Source: Adiantum capillus-veneris (taxonomy: Eukaryota; Streptophyta; Polypodiopsida; Polypodiales; Pteridaceae). Taken from it: a stretch of DNA of 64,000 nt. The notes beneath the pieces were generated by a model that was given only the letters and a program-made list of their open reading frames with translations, was not told the DNA's origin and searched no databases. The stretch's first letter is position 1. Each line of letters starts with the position of its first letter. The stretch covers positions 20,257,951-20,321,950 of the forward strand of contig CM043948.1 in NCBI GenBank assembly GCA_014529385.2. The letters are read 5' to 3'. This document shows positions 21,966 to 31,889 of the stretch, piece by piece. A program made the translations under genes and the position numbers.

Positions 21966-23320
21966 ACCTCACATTCTCTAGTCATGTCCAATCCCCGCAC
22001 ACCTCGGTCTAGAGGTGCACGGAGATCAGAACCACCGGGTTATAATCTCGTCTTTATTGGTCAATACCTATATTTGTGGGTACAAGAAATCTACAGACCC
22101 ACGTCTACATGATACTGCATGTAGTGGACAAAACCCCTTTGCCTCTTCTCTAGCTGTAGCACTTCACAGCATCTTAACATCTTTTCACAGTAGATCTTTT
22201 TACTGTTCGTCTAACTCTAAACCCTAAACCGTAAGTAATTCTTGCGTGGACTCGATCTAACGTAAATAAGTGTAAATCTAAATAAACGTAAATCTAACTA
22301 AAAATAAACCTAAATCTAATTTAACGTAAGTCTACATCTAACCTAATCTTTAACGTCTTTTGGGATAGTTTCCTACGACGTTAAAACTCTCTTCTTCTTG
22401 TGTGTGTGTGTGTGTGTGTGTGGGTAAACCTAAATAAACCTAAGTCTAATCTAATATAACATAAATCTAAATCTAACGTAAATTATGCTATATTAAAAAC
22501 AAAGAACTAAACTAACAGGGATTATATGAACCTTAAAACTGATTTAACACATAATTTTTCACATAACTCGGCAAGAGTTGGCATGCTCATCACTAAAGAT
22601 GTGAGAGTTAACTTCCGGCGGTGACGCTGCCTCATCTCCATCCACATCTGACGACAGCAATTGGCCCTTTAGACCATTCTTGCTCTTGTTACTAACTTTG
22701 AAGTTGCTGTTGAATGACTAGAGGTTGTCTAGATGGTCATTGTGTCGGGGATGTAGTGACTCTTGCCTCCCTGAAGATCCACCTTCTTCCCTATCTTCTG
22801 AAGACATTTCACTAGTACTTTTGGATCGACGGAGCCCACCATGAGTGAAGGCAGCAATACCCTATATTCCATTGAGGGCTTTCTTCATCGGCTTCATGCA
22901 GGCATCGTAGTCTATGGAGACCTAAATCTAATCTAATATAACGTAAATCTAAATCTAGCGTAAATAAACGTAAATCTAATCAAAAATAAACCTAAATCTA
23001 ATCTAATTTAACTTAAATAAACCTAAATCTAATTTAATGTAAGTCTACATCTAACCTAATCTTTAACGTCTTTTAGGATAGTTTCCTACGACGTTATAAC
23101 TCTCTTCTTCTTGTGTGTGTGCACGTGTGTGGATGTGTGTGCCAATAAGAAGAGATAAATGGTATAACCTTTCTATCACCCATGCCAAGTATGATAGATT
23201 GGTTATGCCATTTCCCTCTTGAATAATAGGTCTTGATTTCAACTCCTCGTCGGCTAGATCTTTGGGTCTTTTAATTTTAATTAGTTTCCTACGACGTTAA
23301 ATTAGTTTCTCTCTCTTTCT
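21964..23320. repeat. CACTA internal low-complexity DNA with AACCTAAATCTAA repeats and a ~100-bp duplication
   Basis: 22240-22350, 22425-22500 and 22920-23060 are built from variants of AACCTAAATCTAA and AACGTAAATCTAA. A ~105-bp block (GATAGTTTCCTACGACGTTA, CTCTTCTTCTTGTGTGTGTG) occurs at 22330-22430 and again at 23030-23130, and part of it at 23282-23310. A short TCTAAACCCTAAACCG at 22210 resembles two plant telomere units but is too short to mean much. No gene seen. Confidence 0.6.
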
Positions 23321-23480
23321 CTCTCAATGTGTGTGCGTTTTTTTGTTTATGCATGTTTTCTCTCTCTTTTCCTCTCTCAATGTGTGCGTTTTTTGTTTAT
23401 GCATGTTCTCTCTCTCTTTTCCTCTCTCAATGTGTGCGTTTTTTGTTTATGCATGCTCTCTCTCTCTTTTCCTCTCTCAA
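23321..23480. repeat. 50-bp tandem repeat, about three and a half units
   Basis: A 50-bp unit (TCTCTCAATGTGTGCG, then T-rich, then TTATGCATG and a CT run) is repeated with few changes; the last copy is partly replaced by (TG)n. It lies in pyrimidine-rich DNA together with (TG)n and (GA)n runs up to 23755. Open frames through it are products of the repeat and not genes. Confidence 0.85.
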
Positions 23481-23559
23481 TGTGTGTGTGCATTCTTTGT
23501 TTATGTATGTGTGTGTGCGTTTTTGTTTATGTTTGTACTCTCTCTCTCTCTCTCTCTCA

Positions 23560-23708
23560 AAAACACTGTGTGTGTGTGTGTATGTGTGTGTGTGTGTGAG
23601 AGAGAGAGAGAGGGAGAGAGAAAGAGGGGAAGGGAACATGAGAGTGAGGAGAGGGAAGAAGCATACCTGGCTCTCCTTCCTCTCCTCGTGTGTGTGTGTG
23701 TGTGTGTG

Positions 23709-23755
<47 letters not shown>

Positions 23756-23760
23756 ACGTT
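23560..23760. repeat. (TG)n and (GA)n microsatellites
   Basis: Alternating runs: (TG)n at 23568-23599, (GA)n at 23599-23630, (TG)n at 23685-23711 and (GA)n at 23715-23752. They sit about 200 bp from the right end of the CACTA element. Simple-sequence DNA only. Confidence 0.85.
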
Positions 23761-23933
23761 ACCTGCTCCTTGCTTGAGGGCGCCGAAAAACTCAGATCTG
23801 AGATCTGAGTTTTTGGGCTCTCTCTGTTATTTTTTTAGCCCAGTCGGCGTCGCTATGCGCGTCAAAAATTTACAAAGAAATTTGCAACGCTCATAGCGAC
23901 ACTGGGAATTTTTTTTTTGAGCGTCGCTGTGTG

Positions 23934-24250
23934 AGCTCTAATGGCACCCCAAACTTGCAACATATTTCATCATACACAAATTTTGCCACATCCTTTGCAG
24001 TGATCTGTTTTACTACTATAGCCTCTGCCCATCTAGAGAGATAGTTCACTGCCGTCAAGATATAGCTTTTGCCCCTGCTTGTGATAGGTAATGGGCCTAT
24101 TGCATCAATCCCCCACTTTTCAAACACATCAAACGCCATAATGGTTTTTCGTAGCTCTGGCTTCAACACTCTCTTCCCAAATGCTTGACACCTATTGCAA
24201 GACCTACACCAATGGTGAACATCCTTGTGTAAACTAGGCCATACATACCC
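23934..24250 (-). pseudogene. Family B integrase, N-terminal part (zinc finger and first catalytic Asp)
   Basis: Read on the minus strand, it completes the HHCC finger: the His pair lies at the end of the preceding frame (HEGACGGYF) and the Cys pair in CRSCNRCQ. The core follows: FEKWGIDAIGPLP carries the first catalytic Asp, then YLSRWAEA and KFGVPLEL. The frame stops where the CACTA element enters. An in-frame TAG (CAA TAG GGG, near 24250) separates this from the RNase H frame, a point mutation in an otherwise continuous polyprotein. The remainder is 15109-15909. Confidence 0.9.
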
Positions 24251-25156
24251 CTATTGCAAAATCTTATGCAAGGTGATCTTTAGAGCAAAATAGCCACCAC
24301 ATGCGCCTTCATGATTCTCTTCCAACACTCTGTAAAGCTCATCCCGCCAAGGTACACGTATCAACATGAGTTGAGCCCCTTTCATGTATAAGACATCACC
24401 AATCAATTTGTACCTGTATTCTCTAAGCACAAAGCCATACTTCTTAGACTTCCGAATCTCCTTTGGAATGATTCCTGTTAGCAAAAACTCCTCTTCTTGA
24501 GCAAAACTTTCCCGGCCATGATAAAGAGGTAAAGTGGTACTCAACACAAATAGCTCCCCAATCATGCCTTGAGCTGCTTCATGTGTCTCTCCATTTAGAG
24601 CACGTTCAATGTGTCTGATGCTCCATGCTTCGAAATTTTTTAACAGGCCTTTAATTCTAAAGCACATTTCCTTCAATGAGGTGTTCTTGCTCTTCCACAC
24701 ACCCAACACTTGCTTCAACACTAACAAGGCATCACCTTTTATGCTCAACCTTCGAACCCCATGCTTCAAACAAATGTGTAATCTGGCTTCCAGAGTAGCA
24801 TATCCAGCCTCATTGTTACTATGAGCATCCAATTTGAACCCTCTCTTGCATACTAGCTTCTTCTCTGGATCATAAAGTGCTATACCCCCTGAAGCCGCAT
24901 CATGGCTCTGTGTGTATGAACCATCAAAGAAAAACACATGTGCATTGCTGATCTGTGGCACTTCTTCAACTACCTTTCTCACCACCTCTTCCTTAACAAT
25001 AAGAGGATTCTCCTTGTAGGTCAACAAATCAGCTAGGGTAGCCCTTGTACTATCTTCCACTAGAAAAGAGAACTGAAATTCTTGCATCTCAATTACCCAT
25101 TTCTTGACCACATTTGACATGTTAGTGCCATTAATTAACAGTGGAAAAAAAGGCAT
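24251..25156 (-). pseudogene. Family B second RNase H domain (additional RNase H)
   Basis: After a short linker, residues ~95-225 form an RNase H fold: VFFFDGSYTQ (first Asp), NNEAGYATLEARL (catalytic Glu), IKGDALLVLKQVLG (Asp) and HIERALNGETHEAA, where the usual final N.xAD is ETHEA. It differs from the RT-fused RNase H upstream (25131-25493), so the polyprotein has two. Known gypsy elements with this layout belong to the Tat lineage of the Tat/Athila clade. RNase H removes RNA from RNA-DNA hybrids in reverse transcription. The C-terminal third leads into the integrase zinc finger (HEGACGGYF). Confidence 0.85.
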
Positions 25157-25540
25157 AACTCGTCAAGAAAACAAAAGGTCGTGGTAGCAAGTAATGACAA
25201 AATCGTCGACAAGCAAATATTACACTGGCCATCACTAGCTCTACTTCCGAGAAAATTCTCTCCGCTACCAACTTCACTCGGCTTGCACAATACACTGGCC
25301 TCATATAATGGCTGCCCTTCCCCTTTTGCAATAGCATGGCTCCAATGGCATCATCCCCTACTGATGGATTTACATAAAACACTTTCTCCCAATCAGGAGC
25401 CTGCATGGCTGACAACCCCCCTAACACCTCTTTCACCTCTTGAAACACTTCTTCACACTTGTCATCCCATTGCAATGGATCATGCTTTTCCACTTGCTGT
25501 AATGGATAAAGAAGCTACGAAGACAATGGAATAAACCGTG
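25131..25540 (-). pseudogene. Family B RT-fused RNase H domain
   Basis: The frame begins HDPLQWDDKCEEVFQEVKEVL, the standard link from RT to RNase H, then FYVNPSVGDDAIGAMLLQK (normally DAS..A.GA.L.Q) and RPVYCASRVKLVAERIFSEVELVMASVIFACRRFCHYLLPRPF, matching the gypsy RNase H core. The first Asp-containing strand has Val-Asn in place of the usual Asp-Ala, so catalysis is doubtful. A frame change near 25140 separates it from the second RNase H. Confidence 0.85.
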
Positions 25541-26440
25541 CCATGTACTTCACTTTGTGTATAAAAGTTGCCAATTGCTTCGTACTCGTAGGTGATGGAA
25601 GAAGAATAATAGACTTAACCTTATCTGGATCAGCCTCAATGCCATTTTCTGACACCATATGGCCCAATAACTTCACCCTTGGCTGTGATAGATGACATTT
25701 CTTTGGATTTAGTTGTCCTCCACATTCATCATATCAAGCCAATACCATCTGCAGCTTCTCATGGTGTTCAGCCCTACTGCTATAAACACAGAAGTCATCC
25801 ATAAAAGCTTTAACACAACTACCAATGAATGGTTCCAACACCCAATTTGCTCTCTCTTGATAGAAAGAAGGTCCATTTGACAATAGCCTATGGCGTAATA
25901 AAAGTGGTCTTTGTGTGGTCTTTGTGTGGTCTTTAAGAGCAATCTTCAATTGAAAATAGCCTAAAAAACCATCACACACACTGCACCTCTCATAACCTGC
26001 CACTGAATCCAAGATCTGATCGATGAATGGAAGAGGATATGGGTTCTTCTTAGTGGCTGCGTTTAAGAGTTTAAAATCTACACAAATTCTCCACTTCCCA
26101 TCCTTCTTTGGACTGACTACAACTGGACTCACCCATTCTGTGGTCTCCACAGGGACTATGAACCTTGCCTTCAACAACTTGTCCACCTCTTCTCGCAAGG
26201 CTTCCATTTTCTCTTGACCCATCCTTCTTAGCCTTTGCCGCACTGGCTTAGCACCTTCTTTCAGCTCTATATGCATCTCTTCGCCCTTGAACCCTCTGAT
26301 CTCTTCATATGAAGTAATGAACAAATCAGGAAAACTAGCCAGCATGAGCAAATATATATCCTTCTCCATAGCTGAGAGGTCTCCACTGAATATCATTTGT
26401 GTCATCAATTCCTGCTTCTTTGACAACTCAACCTTGGTTG
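25541..26440 (-). pseudogene. Family B reverse transcriptase
   Basis: This domain copies element RNA into DNA. Visible in order: EEIRGFKGEEMHIELKEGAKPVRQRLRRM, FIVPVETTEWVSPVVVSPKKDGKWRICVDFKLLN, PYPLPFIDQILDSVAG, and FMDDFCVYS, where FMDD is the YxDD catalytic box. The first catalytic strand reads CSVCDGFLGYFQLKIA (normally FLDGYSGY), so it is altered. Around 25905-25935 a duplicated TTTGTGTGGTC shifts the frame and destroys the TPWGTF..MPFGL segment. Below 25734 the thumb and connection are present only in pieces. Confidence 0.9.
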
Positions 26441-26647
26441 CATCAGCCCATCAATCACTTCATAAGGCCCTTCACTTCCATCTTCAACCTCATTCGCAAA
26501 TGCAACTAAACCAGACTCCTGGATTCCTTTGTCCATCAAAAGAAATGCAACATCAGCATCCTCATCACTGCTGGTAGTTCTATCACTGTCCTCATCTGCC
26601 ATCGTGGAATAGTCTTCATCACTAGACTCATCCTCATCTTCATAAAT

Positions 26648-28483
26648 CTAATGTAATCGTTTCCTTGTGTCCATATTATAAAGCTTCTTGGTACCTGTCT
26701 TTCCATAGAGGCTAATCGTACCATGTCGCCAATCTTGAACAACTCCCACTGCACGTAACCATGGTCTGCCCAGTATAATAGGATATGCTCCCAACCCTGC
26801 TGGCATCACATGAAAATCAACCACTGCCTTTGCATCATATGCCTCCACTTCTAAGCTCTTTACAACACCCAAGCATTTTACTTTTTGATGGTTTGCCAAT
26901 CTGATCCGAAAACCTGACACCCCAGCCACTGTGAGACCCATCTTCTTAACGCATGAGTGTGTTATGACGCATATTTGGGCTCCACCATCCACATAGCCTT
27001 GTCCCAAATTTTTTCTTTTGTGCCACACATTTACTATTGGAAAAATGTCTAGTAGCTCATCCATTGCCAACACCTTTACTGAACCTCTCTCTGGCTCTTT
27101 CTCCATTGGGTTAACCATCCTCTTCCACTGTCGCTTTAGTTTAGGCACCATCTCTATAAGCTGCCCAAAAGTAACATCTGCCTTCCTGCTCGTCAGATCC
27201 TCCTTCAAATCATAGCTTAATTGCCCATCCCCTAGTGGAAAATCTGAAACATGAAACTTTCGACGAGATCTCCTTTTCCTCTTGGCCTTGACATCCTCGC
27301 CTTCATGGCTCTTTCCTTTCTTCTTACTAGGACCTGGGGCACTTCTTCCTTCCTTATCCTCTGTGGTCCTCTTCCCAATAGGCATCACTAATGTATCCTC
27401 TAGCTTTGATGCCTTCTCCAAGGTGACTACACTTAGCACTTTTGTCTTTCCCTTTTCCTCTTGGGTTAATCCACTGGTTCCTTCATCTCCCTTAATTTCG
27501 ATGCCATAATCATTTGACCTAGTTAGCACCTGTCTTGGCAATGGATACATGTCTCCCCCCATCCTTGGTGGCTTATCACATTGCGGGCTGATGTGACCCA
27601 ACTCTCCACAGTTATAACATGTGGGCGTCTGCCTCCAAAACCTACCATTGCTTTGTCCAACACCATTCCTAGGCCTTTCTTCACCTCCTGGCTGATTTGC
27701 AAACCTCCCTCGACCTCGATTATTTCCCACTTGACCTAGCATGTTTAGGCTGAGATTCTTCATCAAATCTATCACTTGCCTCATGTCTTGCCTTAGCCCA
27801 TCATCTTGCACCGATGTAGTGATCACTGCTGGCATAACCTGAGTAGTAATAGGAACCACTGGTTCATGATGAACCCCTGACATGCGACCTTGTAAAGACT
27901 CTATAGGCTGAAATTTAGACCTCATGGGCAAAGATTCCACCCCTAACTGGCTCATTTTCCTCAACTTCCACTCTTTGTTCCTTGCTACCTCTAGTGCATC
28001 TTCATATGTCCTCGGCTTCTTTAACTCCACTCTCCAATGTATATTCTCCCAAAGACCAGCCAAGAACCTGTCCTTCTTCATCATGTAAGGTGGGGGTACC
28101 TGTGGTGCTAAGGCCTTGCACATCCACTCCCATGCCAATGAGAACTTACGTATGTACGCATCTACTGGATCACCTTCCTTTTGCACCAAACCTTGTACTT
28201 CTTGCCACACTTTGTCAGGATCTTCTATCTTCACAAAATCCACTTCCAACCCATGCCTTAGATTGTCCCAACTCAATCTTACACGTGGATCCGCTGCACG
28301 CAACTCCTCTTCAAATGTTTTGGACCAGACTTGTGCATCACTCTTCAAACAAATTTGGAGAAGACGTAACATCTATGTAGGGTCATGAATCTGGTTGTTA
28401 ATGCAGGCAACCTCCATCTTTTCCAAAAAATCTTTCACATCTTCATCACTTCTTCCATGAAACTCCAGATAAGAGAAATCCAT
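26648..28483 (-). pseudogene. Family B gag-protease
   Basis: I place the start at 28483 (MDFSYLEFHGRSDEDVKDFL), about 90 bp after the LTR end; an in-frame TAG at codon 37 (28373-28375) interrupts it, after which 574 codons are open. The capsid region (FSLAWEWMCKAL, FLAGLWENIHWRVELKKP) lies at ~70-160. The zinc knuckle CYNCGELGHISPQC is a perfect CCHC. A Lys/Arg-rich stretch (KKKGKSHEG...KRKRRSRRK) precedes the retropepsin: YVDGGAQICVIT, with DGG in place of the usual D(S/T)G, and IILGRPWL. Gag and protease are in one frame; RT follows in another. Confidence 0.9.
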
Positions 28484-28568
28484 GGCTACCCAAGTTACAA
28501 TGCTTTGAGAACCCCTTTGAACACACGTGCAAGAACCCAAAACTTTTGACTACCCAATCCCCAATAAC

Positions 28569-29503
28569 TGTGTTAAGGCGGTTACGCCGCTAGCGGAAGC
28601 TAAATAGCGAGAACTCAACCAACAACAGAATTTGTCAGACGAGGACGAAGCTTGACCCGCAGGCGCATGGAAACAACTAGGTGGGTGTCAAATCACCTAA
28701 TCGACCTTCTAATGACAATCACTACTAAGGAAATCAAATCTAAGTTCTAAAATACGCAAGTGACTGAAATCCGTACTACGAACGAATGCTATACGAAACA
28801 GGATCTAGAATCATTGAATCGATCTCAAACTCAAGGGGAAGTCTATGCACTAGGTAAGAACAACACCCTAAAGACTTGAACTGCAAAATCAACCTATAAC
28901 CACTCCGTGCGGTAAACGCGTATGAGGACAGGCCGAAAAATACAGGTGACCGAAACTTGACCCCGATGGTACTAATGCGTAGCTCTACTCGTTGTGGTTC
29001 TATAGATATGCTGCACGCTCTATTCCGACACACAAGTTGGAAGAAAACTCACACCAAAGCTCGTAGGAACTTACCACACATAGAAGCCGATAGCGCGCAC
29101 TCTTGGTATCTGTGCGTAGCTCTCGCCGTTGCTAACACAATGGCGGTGTCGCTTCTCCAATGGCGGCTCCGTAGCTCGCGTAGAATGTAGATAAGACTCT
29201 CTCTCTCTCTCTCAGACACAGTCACGGCGCTCAAAAACTCACCTTTGATTAATAATCTAAATCCCTTAGGCTACAAAAATTTTGGCTTATATACCTCAGC
29301 CTTGGAGGTGAGAACATCTCTAACTAATTACATCAGCAAGTGAAATTACTTCGGGATTACAAGCTGGAAACTCAATTGAGTCCCGTTACTTAATGAATGA
29401 CTCAATTCAAAATCAATGTCGGAAAGACATTTATTACAATCAATGGTTACAAAAGTGATGAGTGTGAGCAAAAATGTGGGTGTGATCCTCTGCTGGCTCA
29501 ACA
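28569..29503 (-). mobile_element. Family B LTR, minus strand, 935 bp
   Basis: On the minus strand it begins TGTTGAGCCAGCAGAGG and ends near CCGCCTTAACACA. A TATA-like TATATAAG lies at about 29285-29293, followed by a (GA)n leader at 29195-29213. It is preceded by a perfect polypurine tract (29504-29515) and followed after ~85 bp by gag. I see no tRNA(Met)-type primer site after it; the adjoining bases read GTTATTGGGGATTGGG. The 3' boundary is inferred from the CA dinucleotide and could be off by a few bases. Confidence 0.8.
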
Positions 29504-29518
29504 CTCCCCCCCTCCGCG
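29504..29518 (-). promoter_or_regulatory. Polypurine tract
   Basis: On the minus strand GCGGAGGGGGGGAG is immediately followed by the LTR's TGTTGAG. The polypurine tract primes second-strand DNA synthesis and by definition lies at the 3' end of an element's internal region. It therefore assigns the ORF at 29553-31829 to a neighbouring element whose 3' LTR is 28569-29503. Confidence 0.85.
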
Positions 29519-29552
29519 TTCATGTCGTCCCTGACATGAATTTTATGCTTGG

Positions 29553-31829
29553 TCAATAAAGTCCTGTCGTCTTGAGCATCTGCAAATGTGATTCGTATCG
29601 TAGGTTGCCGATGGTCAAGGTTGGGCCGAATATTTTACTCTCGTGGGTGAAAAAGCCGGTGTAGAAAGCTTCTTCGAATGTTTGCATGTGGAAGCTAGGC
29701 AAAAACATAATCCTCTGGTATAGGAGGTGCAACACTTTTGGAGAAGGCTGTAATGAAAGGTCATACATCATATCAGTCACTCTGTCGGCCATCAATAGTA
29801 GACTCGAGGTCGTGGCTTTATCTGGCGCGAACAATTCAATGCAAGCTAAGAGAGTCCTGCAGATTTTCTTGAGCATCTGACACGAAAGGTCAGGAGAGAC
29901 AGTAAAGAGATTGATGGTGCCCGTTAGGGTTTTCACCATGTAGGCTTTACTTATTCTCTCTCCCGCCTTTGGTCCTGGCATCCTGGGGTAATTAAGCCAA
30001 TTTGGCTTCTTTTCTGCAATCCTGCCATGCTCTTTCCAGCTTCTGACTCTTGGCACCGGGCAGAAGGTTGCATCCTCCCGAATCTCCTTTGGTGCCTCTA
30101 CCAAGTAGATGAGGTAGGCTGGGTATTTGTTCAGCCAACCTTTCCTCCATCTAGGCTGCGAATCTACAATCTTCTTTGATTGTTTCTCCTTTGTGATGTC
30201 GCCTTCGTAAAGAGCGACATACTGCTCCTCCTCTATTCTCTTTTTCGTTTTTATTACTTCAAACTTCATCAAAGGGAAAGGCAGGCTGGGTTGCATCCAC
30301 TCTTCATGGAGCACTTTTGTGTCTAATCCCTGAAGTCTAATGGAGATTAGGAGTCTCCTCTCCCATTCCATTTCCGCCTTGGCACTTTCCTCTGTTGACT
30401 TTTCTATTTGGTCATGCAGCCTTTGTTCTTCTTCTTCAGAGATTCCTGAAGTTGAGGCCACCTCTTGAATTGGGGCTGGATCTTCAATTGTGGTTGCCTC
30501 TCCAGTTTCTGGTAGCTCTATGGCTGCTCCACTTGATCTTTCTTGTAGTGTCTCTGTCTCTCTTCTTTGTTGCTCTTGTAGATCTTGGAGCTGTTTGCGG
30601 AGGGTCTCATTCTCTATTCTTAGTATTTGATTTTCTAAAGTGAGCCTCTCCTCTGCTGCCAATGATCCCTCCGCAATGTGCAACCTTTGCACTTGCTCTA
30701 ATCTTAGCTCTCTTTGTAATCTTCGGACCTGGTCTTCCAGAGCTGGTACAAGAGCTCCCTCTTGTTCGGTTCCTGCTCTGCTAGCTCTAGGGGTAGTCCT
30801 GAGTCTAGTGATTGTTCTTTCTTGGAGCTCGACCCTTTCCCTTAGCTCAATGAGCTCATCTTTAGCCGCCTCCAAGTCGTCTTCCATCCGCTCCCTTGCT
30901 TCCTGTGCACTTGTTACTTCTCTTGAAGCCTCGGATAGCTGGATTATCAAGCCATCTCTCTCATTTTCCGCATCGTAGAGTGATGCTTTATGACTTTCAG
31001 ATTCAGTCATAGCATCCTCTAATTTCCTCTGCAACTCGGCTTCCCTTTGTTTGGCTGTCTCAATCTCCACTTCCTTTGCCTTGGATCTTTCTTTGATCTT
31101 GTTGAGCAGTTCATGCACCATGTGCATGTCTTTTTCATCTTCATCTATCAACTCTAAAGCTTTTTTGGCCACCACCTCCACTGGCTTTGGCTCTTCTAGT
31201 ACGTTCTGCTCGTCCAGTTTTTCATCACTTTCTTTTGTACTCTTTGTATTTTCCTCTGTCCCTCTCCGATCATCTCGTTTTTGTAGGGTGATCCCATAAA
31301 CCGCCTCAAGGGCCTCTTCTTCAGTGTACCCTATTGCTACCAGATCCTCATAATCGTTTTTCTTTTGCTGAATTGGATCTATCTCTTTTTCCTTGGTCCC
31401 GGCCTCCGGCTTTTCCATACCAGCCGTGTCCATCTCTACTGTGGTCTCTTCCACAATGATTTCCGTCTTCTTCTGGCTGGGTACATCAGTAAAGGAGGGC
31501 TGATTGTCCTCAGTCATCTTGGCTTTCCCTTTGTTTGCTTGCCCGTCTTTCTCTTGAGGCTCAGTAGACTCATCTACTTTCTTCTTCCCCTTGTCGTCCT
31601 TTTTCAGCTCAGCTTTTAAAAGCTGTACTTCCTCTTCAGTGTATGGCTCGACAGGTTGCTGCTCCAGTATAGCCTCTGACTCCTCATAAGCTCTAATATA
31701 TTGATCATATTGATCAACATGTGGCCTGGATGAGCTAGTTCCGACTTTAGTGGGGTCTGGAACCCACTTTTCTTCAAAGTCCCCTTTTAGAGCTCTTTCG
31801 ACTCTAAACTGCTCCACCAGTCTTTCCAT
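29553..31829 (-). CDS. 758-codon coiled-coil ORF at the 3' end of a gypsy element
   Basis: It ends 38 bp before the polypurine tract. Residues ~1-210 are acidic and charged (repeated EE/EK/DKGKKK). Residues ~210-450 are a long heptad-rich coiled coil (ELLNKIKERSKAKEVEIETAKQREAELQ region and onward). Residues ~490-758 form a conserved globular region: PSLPFPLMKFEVIKT, WRKGWLNKYPAYLIYLV, NWLNYPRMPGPKAGERIS, YMVKTLTG, SPDLSCQMLKKICRTLL and MFLPSFHMQTFEEAFYTGFF. A decayed homologue lies at 35897-39296. The frame continues upstream of the ATG for several codons similar to that homologue and is then cut at a junction near 31870-31900, so this copy lacks the N-terminal domain. There is no homology I recognise to Gag, Pol or Env. 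Confidence 0.8.
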   Translation of the reverse strand: MERLVEQFRVERALKGDFEEKWVPDPTKVGTSSSRPHVDQYDQYIRAYEESEAILEQQPVEPYTEEEVQLLKAELKKDDKGKKKVDESTEPQEKDGQANKGKAKMTEDNQPSFTDVPSQKKTEIIVEETTVEMDTAGMEKPEAGTKEKEIDPIQQKKNDYEDLVAIGYTEEEALEAVYGITLQKRDDRRGTEENTKSTKESDEKLDEQNVLEEPKPVEVVAKKALELIDEDEKDMHMVHELLNKIKERSKAKEVEIETAKQREAELQRKLEDAMTESESHKASLYDAENERDGLIIQLSEASREVTSAQEARERMEDDLEAAKDELIELRERVELQERTITRLRTTPRASRAGTEQEGALVPALEDQVRRLQRELRLEQVQRLHIAEGSLAAEERLTLENQILRIENETLRKQLQDLQEQQRRETETLQERSSGAAIELPETGEATTIEDPAPIQEVASTSGISEEEEQRLHDQIEKSTEESAKAEMEWERRLLISIRLQGLDTKVLHEEWMQPSLPFPLMKFEVIKTKKRIEEEQYVALYEGDITKEKQSKKIVDSQPRWRKGWLNKYPAYLIYLVEAPKEIREDATFCPVPRVRSWKEHGRIAEKKPNWLNYPRMPGPKAGERISKAYMVKTLTGTINLFTVSPDLSCQMLKKICRTLLACIELFAPDKATTSSLLLMADRVTDMMYDLSLQPSPKVLHLLYQRIMFLPSFHMQTFEEAFYTGFFTHESKIFGPTLTIGNLRYESHLQMLKTTGLY

Positions 31830-31889
31830 TCTTGCTGCTTTCTGACTTTTGGTTTGCTTGGGAGCAAACGAAGGCAGTTTCTCAGGACA

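Larger units (their letters stand above)
15910..23933 (-). mobile_element. CACTA (En/Spm) DNA transposon inserted in integrase
   Basis: The left end starts CACTACAAGAGGTTGTGTGC, the hallmark CACTA terminus. The first 220 bp hold about fifteen copies, in both orientations, of a subterminal motif TAGCGACG / CGTCGCTA, the expected transposase-binding array; a few copies lie at the right end (23840-23930). The right terminus reads GCGTCGCTGTGTG and does not mirror the left, so that inverted repeat is eroded. Flanks are TAG (15907-15909) and GAG (23933-23935), an imperfect 3-bp target duplication. Genes for a TNP2-type transposase and a second protein lie inside on the minus strand. Confidence 0.9.

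Noticed and set aside
22205-22235. Telomere-like TCTAAACCCTAAACCG
   Set aside because: Only two adjoining units inside CACTA low-complexity DNA; far too short for an interstitial telomere.
23327-23808. Several overlapping open frames of 90-159 codons rich in Cys/Val/Phe or Arg/Glu
   Set aside because: They run through CT, TG and GA microsatellites and a 50-bp tandem repeat; composition and overlap on all frames show they are repeat artefacts.
13680-29503. 13680-13985 and 28569-29503 as the two LTRs of a single family B element
   Set aside because: They are in opposite orientations, so they cannot be the pair of one element without an inversion; no polypurine tract lies beside the 13680 copy.
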